From Halomonas gemina (GTDB lineage Bacteria; Pseudomonadota; Gammaproteobacteria; Pseudomonadales; Halomonadaceae), in the NCBI RefSeq assembly GCF_023554995.1, contig NZ_JAMJPK010000008.1, positions 1 through 64,000 on the forward strand: DNA of 64,000 nucleotides. Direction: 5' to 3'. Under the pieces are notes generated by a model, which saw only the letters and a program-made list of their open reading frames with translations, did no database searches and had not been told where the DNA came from. Of the stretch, positions 58,634-64,000 are shown in pieces (within the stretch, counting starts at the first letter, position 1; the number at the start of each line of letters is the position of its first letter). A program made the position numbers and the translations under genes.

Positions 58634-59047
58634 CTAGCGGTGAAACTGTCCTTCCCGCTCGGGCTGCCAGAGGATGGCATCGATGCGCAGCCGCGTCTCG
58701 CGTCCCCCCGGCAGCGGCCAGTCGATGGTCTCGCCGATGCGCAGGCCAATCAGGGCCGCACCCACGGGGGCCATCACCGAGATGCCATCCTCGGTGGTGG
58801 ACAGCGCATGGGGGTAGACCAGGGTGCGGATGATCTGCCGGTCGCGGGCCAGGTCGGTGAACTGCACCTGGCTGCACATGCTGACCACGTCCTCGGGGAT
58901 CAGCTCCGGGTCGACCACCTCGCCGCGGGCCAGCTCCTCTTCCAGGGAGCGGGCCACCGCCAGGTCCTTGTCGTCGGCCTCGTCGATGAGCCGCTGCAGC
59001 CGCTCGGCATCGAGCCGATTGATGATGATGGGGGGGCGCGTTGCCAT
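58634..59047 (-). CDS. rnk: Regulator of nucleoside diphosphate kinase
   Basis: Matches E. coli Rnk from end to end: PPIIINRLDAERLQRLIDE, DPELIPEDVVSMCSQVQF, IRTLVYPHAL and VMAPVGAALIGLRIGETIDW. A GreA-like C-terminal domain with a short coiled-coil arm. Rnk binds RNA polymerase and was first found to affect Ndk and exopolysaccharide levels. AGGAGG precedes the ATG. The length (137 aa) is normal. It is followed on the other strand by a set of small membrane genes. Confidence 0.93.
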   Translation of the reverse strand: MATRPPIIINRLDAERLQRLIDEADDKDLAVARSLEEELARGEVVDPELIPEDVVSMCSQVQFTDLARDRQIIRTLVYPHALSTTEDGISVMAPVGAALIGLRIGETIDWPLPGGRETRLRIDAILWQPEREGQFHR

Positions 59048-59244
59048 GAGACCTCCTGGGCGCCATCAACGCTGATTGCACGTTTTCCGGGGTAACCAAC
59101 GAAAACAGCCCTCCACCCGAGAACGGGCGAAGGACTGCGATGCCTTTACCTTACGCCATCCCGGGGCGAGGCGACAGCCGCGGGGCTGCAGACCCCTCGG
59201 CCGCGACGCTACACTGACGGCACACCTTCACAGAGACGCTGCCC

Positions 59245-59400
59245 ATGACGGTCCGGACCCTCGCCATCGCCCTGCTGATCCTCGGCGCCCTGCTGCCCAT
59301 CATCGGCTGGTGGACCTCGAGCCCGGTCGCTTTCGTGGGGCCGGCGCTGCTGCTGCTCGGCGTCCTGCTGCTGTGGACCGGGAGGCGGCATGGCCGGTGA
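59245..59400 (+). CDS. Small two-helix membrane protein (51 aa)
   Basis: Not a listed family to my knowledge. The 51 codons give TVRTLAIALLILGALLPIIG, a short loop with WWTSSPVAFVG and a second helix ending LLLWTGRRHGR. The stop lies 11 bases inside the start of exoD, and the exoD ribosome binding site GGGAGG is within it, so the pair would be translationally coupled. Hydrophobic helical hairpin with positive-inside ends. Confidence 0.6.
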   Translation: MTVRTLAIALLILGALLPIIGWWTSSPVAFVGPALLLLGVLLLWTGRRHGR

Positions 59401-60004
59401 CACCAGCGACACGCCGCTCCAGGCCCCTCCAGCCGACCTGGCCAGCCTGCTGGGCAGGGTCCAGCAGGCTGGCCATCGCCGGGAGAGCGTCAGCCTCGGC
59501 GCCATCCTCGACAGCGTGGGCCGGCGCTCCTTCGCCCCCTTCCTGCTGATCGCCGGCCTGGTCACCCTGGCGCCGCTGGTCGGCGACATTCCCGGCGTGC
59601 CGACCCTGATGGCCATGCTGGTGGTGCTCTCCTGCGTCCAGCTGCTGGCCGGCCGGGACCACATCTGGCTGCCGGCCTGGCTGCTGGAACGCCGGGTCTC
59701 GCGGGAACACTTCGTCAAGGCCACCCGCTGGATGGAGCGCCCGGCGCGCTGGGTCGACCGACTGCTCAAGCAGCGGCTCGTGCGGCTTACACGGCCACCG
59801 GCCCACCTTCCCGTGGCACTGACCTGCCTGCTGATCGCCCTGGCCATGCCGCCCATGGAGGTGGTGCCCTTCACCGCCAACGGGGCCGGACTGGCACTGA
59901 CGCTCTTCGGCCTGGCGCTGCTGGCCAACGACGGCCTGATGGCCCTGCTGGGCTATGCCCTGACCGGCGGCACCCTGGCGCTGATGATCCTCAACCTGAC
60001 CTGA
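59390..60004 (+). CDS. exoD: ExoD-family membrane protein (204 aa)
   Basis: The ExoD family: a soluble lead (LASLLGRVQQAGHRRESVSL, GAILDSVGRRSFAPFLLIAG) and about four helices with PGVPTLMAMLVVLSCVQLL and ALAMPPMEVVPFTANGAGLA. In Rhizobium, ExoD affects exopolysaccharide production and alkali tolerance; the mechanism is unknown. Here it is with other small membrane genes and not with polysaccharide genes. GGGAGG lies 5 bases before the ATG. Confidence 0.88.
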   Translation: MAGDTSDTPLQAPPADLASLLGRVQQAGHRRESVSLGAILDSVGRRSFAPFLLIAGLVTLAPLVGDIPGVPTLMAMLVVLSCVQLLAGRDHIWLPAWLLERRVSREHFVKATRWMERPARWVDRLLKQRLVRLTRPPAHLPVALTCLLIALAMPPMEVVPFTANGAGLALTLFGLALLANDGLMALLGYALTGGTLALMILNLT

Positions 60005-60037
60005 ACGGCAACAGGTCCCCCTGCCCCAGGAGCCGCC

Positions 60038-60850
60038 ATGCCAAGTCCCGAGAGACACCTCAAGCAGGGCCTCGCCCTGGCGGCACGCGCCGGCTACGTC
60101 GCCAAGGGCATCGTCTATCTGCTGATCGGCGGCCTCGCCTCGCTGGCGGCGGCCGGGCTGGGCGGGGAGAATGTCGGCTCCAAGGAAGCGATCAACCAGC
60201 TGGTCGCCCGCCCCTTCGGCGACGTCATGCTGGGCCTGCTCGGCGCCGGGCTCTTCGCCTATGCCCTGTGGCGCCTGACGCAGGCCCTGATGGATACCGA
60301 GGAGGTGGGGCTGGGCCTCAAGGGGATCGGCACCCGGCTGGGCTTTCTGGTCAGCAGCCTTACCCACGGAAGCCTGGGGGTCTACTGCTTCGACCTGCTG
60401 CGCAACCTGGCGATGTCCTCGGGGGAGGCCGCCGCCCAGGATCGCACCGCCCTGCTGATGAGCCACCGCGGAGGCGTGATCCTGGTGTTCGCCGTCGGCC
60501 TGGTGTTCCTGGATGTCGGCCTGCGCCAGCTGTGGCGGGCCATCACCCGCTCCTACCTCAAAAACTGGCACCACCAGGAGATGGGCACGGCCCAGCGTCG
60601 CTTCTTCGAGGGCATCACCCGCTGGGGCCTCTCGGCCCGCGGGGTGGTCTTCGTGATCATCGGGCTCTTCCTGTGCCTGGCGGCATGGCAGACCGACCCC
60701 AGCGAGGCCCAGGGCCTCGGCGGTGCACTGAACGTGCTGGCCGGCCAGCCCTTCGGGCCCTGGCTGCTGGGCGTGGTGGCCCTCGGCCTGTTCGGCTACG
60801 GGATCTACTGCCTGATCAATGCCGGCTTCCGGGATACCAGCGTCGATTGA
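60038..60850 (+). CDS. DUF1206 membrane protein (270 aa)
   Basis: Six helices arranged as three repeats of two, each opening with a motif of the type ARAGYVAKGIVYLLIGGLA (first), LTHGSLGVYCFDLL (second) and SARGVVFVIIGLFLCLAAW (third), as usual for DUF1206. Function unknown. AGGAG precedes the ATG, and exoD ends 33 bases upstream, so the two are probably transcribed together. Confidence 0.88.
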   Translation: MPSPERHLKQGLALAARAGYVAKGIVYLLIGGLASLAAAGLGGENVGSKEAINQLVARPFGDVMLGLLGAGLFAYALWRLTQALMDTEEVGLGLKGIGTRLGFLVSSLTHGSLGVYCFDLLRNLAMSSGEAAAQDRTALLMSHRGGVILVFAVGLVFLDVGLRQLWRAITRSYLKNWHHQEMGTAQRRFFEGITRWGLSARGVVFVIIGLFLCLAAWQTDPSEAQGLGGALNVLAGQPFGPWLLGVVALGLFGYGIYCLINAGFRDTSVD

Positions 60851-60869
60851 AGACATGGGGCGTTGATCC

Positions 60870-60897
60870 AAGCACCCCTGGGCGCAGCGGGGTGCTT
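60870..60897 (+). terminator. Hairpin after the DUF1206 gene
   Basis: AAGCACCCC, 10-base loop, GGGGTGCTT: a 9-bp stem some 20 bases past the stop, followed by CGTCTTG without a real T-run. It lies in the short gap before the convergent antitoxin gene and may terminate from both sides. Confidence 0.6.
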
Positions 60898-60922
60898 CGT
60901 CTTGCCACGCTTGCTGGCCACT

Positions 60923-61228
60923 TCAGGAAGCGTGATGCGTCAGGTCATGGAAGTGGATCCCGGTCGCCTTGATGACGGCGGTCATGGTGCGCAGGGTAGG
61001 GTTGCCCTTGGGTGAGAGCGCCCGGTACAGGCTTTCGCGTGAGACCTTGGCACGCTCGGCCACGGCCGCCATGCCGCCTTGGGCCTCCACCACATGGCGC
61101 AGGGCCATCAGGAAGGCAGACTCTCCGCCCTCCTCGTCCAGCTCGTCGAAGGCAGCGCGTAGGTATTCGAGCGCCATCTCAGGGTCATTACGCAGCATCT
61201 CGATCACGGCGTCGTCGTGGCGTTTCAT
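60923..61228 (-). CDS. higA: HigA-type antitoxin (101 aa)
   Basis: A helix-turn-helix antitoxin of the addiction-module antidote family. The DNA-binding part is GGMAAVAERAKVSRESLYRA followed by LSPKGNPTLRTMTAVIKA. The N-terminal half (MLRNDPEMALEYLRAAFDEL) presumably wraps the toxin. It starts inside the last codons of the toxin gene (4-base overlap), with AGGAGG ahead of the ATG, so the order is toxin first, as in HigBA systems. Its binding site is probably the dyad at 61560-61589. Confidence 0.88.
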   Translation of the reverse strand: MKRHDDAVIEMLRNDPEMALEYLRAAFDELDEEGGESAFLMALRHVVEAQGGMAAVAERAKVSRESLYRALSPKGNPTLRTMTAVIKATGIHFHDLTHHAS

Positions 61229-61557
61229 CTCAGAGACCTCCTTCGGTAGTCAGCCAGAAACCCCTTGGCCTGCTCGATGTCGGCCTGCTGGCGCTTCTTG
61301 GTGCCACCGATCAACAACATGACCAGGCGCCTGCCCACCTTGGCGTAATACACGCGGTAGCCAGGGCCGTAGTCGATTCGCAGCTCCAGCACTCCCTCAC
61401 CCACGGCCTTGGCGTCGCCGGCATTGCCAGCGGCCAGCCGGTTGAGGCGGGTCAGCACCCGCATGGCAGCCTGACGATCCTTGGCCTTGGTGGTATCCAG
61501 CCAGGCCTGAAAAGGGTCATGGCCGTCAGCGGTCAGGTAGTGCGTGAGCTCCATCAT
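61225..61557 (-). CDS. higB: HigB/RelE-type toxin (110 aa)
   Basis: A RelE/ParE-superfamily toxin of the short HigB type (addiction-module killer): [58 protein letters not shown] and the end [20 protein letters not shown]. Such toxins cut mRNA at the ribosome. The basic C-terminal residues ([13 protein letters not shown]) fit an active enzyme. Two ATGs, 61557 and 61554, can start it; no good ribosome binding site is seen before either, and TACAAT lies only six bases upstream, so the transcript may be nearly leaderless. Confidence 0.88.
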   Translation of the reverse strand: MMELTHYLTADGHDPFQAWLDTTKAKDRQAAMRVLTRLNRLAAGNAGDAKAVGEGVLELRIDYGPGYRVYYAKVGRRLVMLLIGGTKKRQQADIEQAKGFLADYRRRSLR

Positions 61558-61559
61558 GG

Positions 61560-61589
61560 AAGCATTGTAGCCTGAAAGCTACAAGCATT
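61560..61589. promoter_or_regulatory. Operator/promoter of the toxin-antitoxin pair
   Basis: AAGCATT GTAGC CTGAAA GCTAC AAGCATT: an inverted repeat (extendable to TGTAGC/GCTACA) framed by two direct AAGCATT repeats. On the minus strand it includes TACAAT as a -10 candidate next to the toxin start. This is the expected site for autoregulation by the HTH antitoxin. Confidence 0.65.
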
Positions 61590-61631
61590 GGAGGAAACGC
61601 ACCGCACTCCCCGGTGGTGGGGCAAAAATGC

Positions 61632-61657
61632 AAACAGCCGCCCGAAGGCGGCTGTTT
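61632..61657 (-). terminator. Terminator after tRNA-Leu
   Basis: An 11-bp perfect stem (AAACAGCCGCC and GGCGGCTGTTT) with a tetraloop. On the minus strand it follows the tRNA by 17 bases and is trailed by GCATTTTTG, a usable T-run. Confidence 0.8.
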
Positions 61658-61674
61658 CAGATCTGGCACAAGGC

Positions 61675-61761
61675 TGGTACCGGCGGTCGGACTCGAACCG
61701 ACAAGGGCTTGCACCCGGCGGATTTTGAATCCGCTGCGTCTACCAATTCCGCCACGCCGGC
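61675..61761 (-). tRNA. tRNA-Leu (anticodon CAA)
   Basis: Reading the minus strand from 61761: acceptor strand GCCGGCG, D-arm with TGGTAGAC, anticodon loop with CAA flanked by the arm GCGGATT/AATCCGC, a long variable arm as in class-II tRNAs, T-arm GTTCGAGTCC, and the 3' acceptor half CGCCGGT with A and an encoded CCA. The first acceptor pair is G-U. At 87 nt this fits tRNA-Leu decoding UUG. Confidence 0.95.
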
Positions 61762-61901
61762 AACGCGCAGGCATTATACGTGGGCACTGGGGCAGGTCAA
61801 TCAGCCGGCTGACTTCCCTGCCGCGAGGCGGTATCCTGTCGGGCTTTGCGCGGCTCGTCGAGCCGCCCTACACGACCCCTGAGCCGGATCAGAATGCCCC
61901 C

Positions 61902-62933
61902 ATGCAGCGCGCCGACTTCCACTACGAGCTCCCCGAGGAGCTGATTGCCCGCTACCCCTCCGAGCAGCGCAGCGACTGCCGCCTGCTGTGCGTCGATGGC
62001 CCCACCGGCGCGCTCGCCCACCGCCGCTTCCCCGACCTGGTCGAGCTGCTTGCCCCCGGGGACCTGCTGGTGTTCAACGACACCCGGGTGATTCCCGCCC
62101 GCCTGCACGGCCACAAGGCCAGCGGCGGCAGGGTGGAGATGCTGCTCGAGCGCCCCCTGGACGCTCATCGCGGGCTCGCCCACCTGCGCTCAAGCAAGTC
62201 GCCCAGGCCCGGCACCGAGCTGGTCTTCGAGGGGGACATCCGCGCCGTGGTGGAGGGGCGCCGCGAGGCGCTGTTCGAGCTGCGCTTCCTCGGCGAGACG
62301 CCGCTGATCGCGCTGCTGGAGCAGCACGGGCACATGCCGCTGCCGCCCTACATCACCCGCGAGGACGAACTGGCCGACCGCGAGCGCTACCAGACCGTCT
62401 ACGCGCGCCGCGACGGGGCCGTGGCCGCTCCCACCGCCGGGCTGCACTTCGACGAGCCGCTGCTCGAGGCCCTGGCCGCCAGGGGCGTCGAGAGCGCCTA
62501 CGTCACCCTGCACGTGGGGGCCGGCACCTTCCAGCCGGTGCGCGCCGACGACATCCGCGAGCACCAGATGCACAGCGAGTGGATCGAGGTCACCGAGGCC
62601 GCCTGCGAGCAGGTGCGCGCCGTGCGCGGCCGGGGTAACCGGGTGGTGGCGGTCGGCACCACCAGCGTGCGCTGCCTGGAGAGTGCCACCAACGCCGACG
62701 GCGAGATCGCCCCCTTCAGCGGCGAGACCGATATCTTCATCTACCCGGGCTACGCGTGGCGCTGCGTCGATGCGCTGGTGACCAACTTCCACCTGCCGGA
62801 GTCCACCCTGCTGATGCTGGTGGCCTCCTTCGCCGGGTTCGACACCACCTTGGCGGCCTACCGGGCGGCGGTGGCCGAACGCTACGCCTTCTTCAGCTAC
62901 GGCGACGCCATGTTCCTGACACGCAAGCCCTGA
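61902..62933 (+). CDS. queA: S-adenosylmethionine:tRNA ribosyltransferase-isomerase
   Basis: Makes epoxyqueuosine from preQ1-modified tRNA by transferring the ribosyl part of SAM. Family motifs from the start are [66 protein letters not shown] and [20 protein letters not shown]. The 343 aa length is normal. The ATG at 61902 is chosen from this alignment; the open frame before it crosses the tRNA. tgt follows after 63 bases, the usual order for queuosine genes. Confidence 0.95.
   Translation: MQRADFHYELPEELIARYPSEQRSDCRLLCVDGPTGALAHRRFPDLVELLAPGDLLVFNDTRVIPARLHGHKASGGRVEMLLERPLDAHRGLAHLRSSKSPRPGTELVFEGDIRAVVEGRREALFELRFLGETPLIALLEQHGHMPLPPYITREDELADRERYQTVYARRDGAVAAPTAGLHFDEPLLEALAARGVESAYVTLHVGAGTFQPVRADDIREHQMHSEWIEVTEAACEQVRAVRGRGNRVVAVGTTSVRCLESATNADGEIAPFSGETDIFIYPGYAWRCVDALVTNFHLPESTLLMLVASFAGFDTTLAAYRAAVAERYAFFSYGDAMFLTRKP

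Positions 62934-64000
<1,067 letters not shown>

Overview
The window reads as chromosomal DNA of a halophilic or salt-tolerant gammaproteobacterium, most likely a member of the Halomonadaceae. The reasons are the high GC content (39 of 60 bases at 5041-5100), Halomonas/Pseudomonas-type gene content (arginine succinyltransferase pathway, rnk, exoD, fabV, aidB, queA-tgt), and salt-related membrane proteins (BCCT osmolyte carrier, NhaD Na+/H+ antiporter). No rRNA, phage, CRISPR array or complete insertion sequence is visible. One tRNA-Leu(CAA) is present.

Left part (1-7358): the edge of an MFS transporter, then a one-carbon cluster. A DmdA/GcvT-like tetrahydrofolate-dependent demethylase is followed by an eight-cysteine MetV-like (MTHFR C-terminal domain) protein, PurU and FolD, and then a BCCT transporter. 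Together these could import a methylated osmolyte such as glycine betaine or DMSP, move a methyl group to tetrahydrofolate and oxidise it to formate. The four enzyme genes are clearly AT-richer than the BCCT gene and the rest of the window, and no metF is present.

Middle (7486-30000): a coiled-coil OmpA-family protein with about 20 fourteen-residue repeats; YgjV; NfsA; an EEP-family phosphohydrolase; a LemA/TPM/DUF1499 membrane cluster; a small cluster with a pore-less voltage-sensor-like protein; an internally deleted MFS gene; DUF3422; CorA; an esterase; an acyltransferase; a tandem Usp; an AsmA-like giant with three internal modules; and NhaD.

30351-37584 looks like an accessory patch. 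It has a PstS-like periplasmic protein, a porin-like gene of mixed composition, a GGDEF/EAL protein, a strongly AT-rich PEP-CTERM/exosortase-associated acyltransferase without exosortase neighbours, and a DUF3541 lipoprotein whose C-terminus reads into the acyltransferase gene.

Right part (37658-64000): the arginine catabolic operon (astC-aruF-aruG-astD-astB plus a GNAT gene) with an ArgR-type regulator nearby; FabV; glutathione peroxidase; an overlapping NUDIX-MoxR-DUF58-transglutaminase operon; AidB; a REC-like/EAL protein with a lost phosphoacceptor; LysE; Rnk; ExoD; DUF1206; a HigBA-type toxin-antitoxin pair with a clear operator candidate; tRNA-Leu; and queA-tgt running off the right edge.
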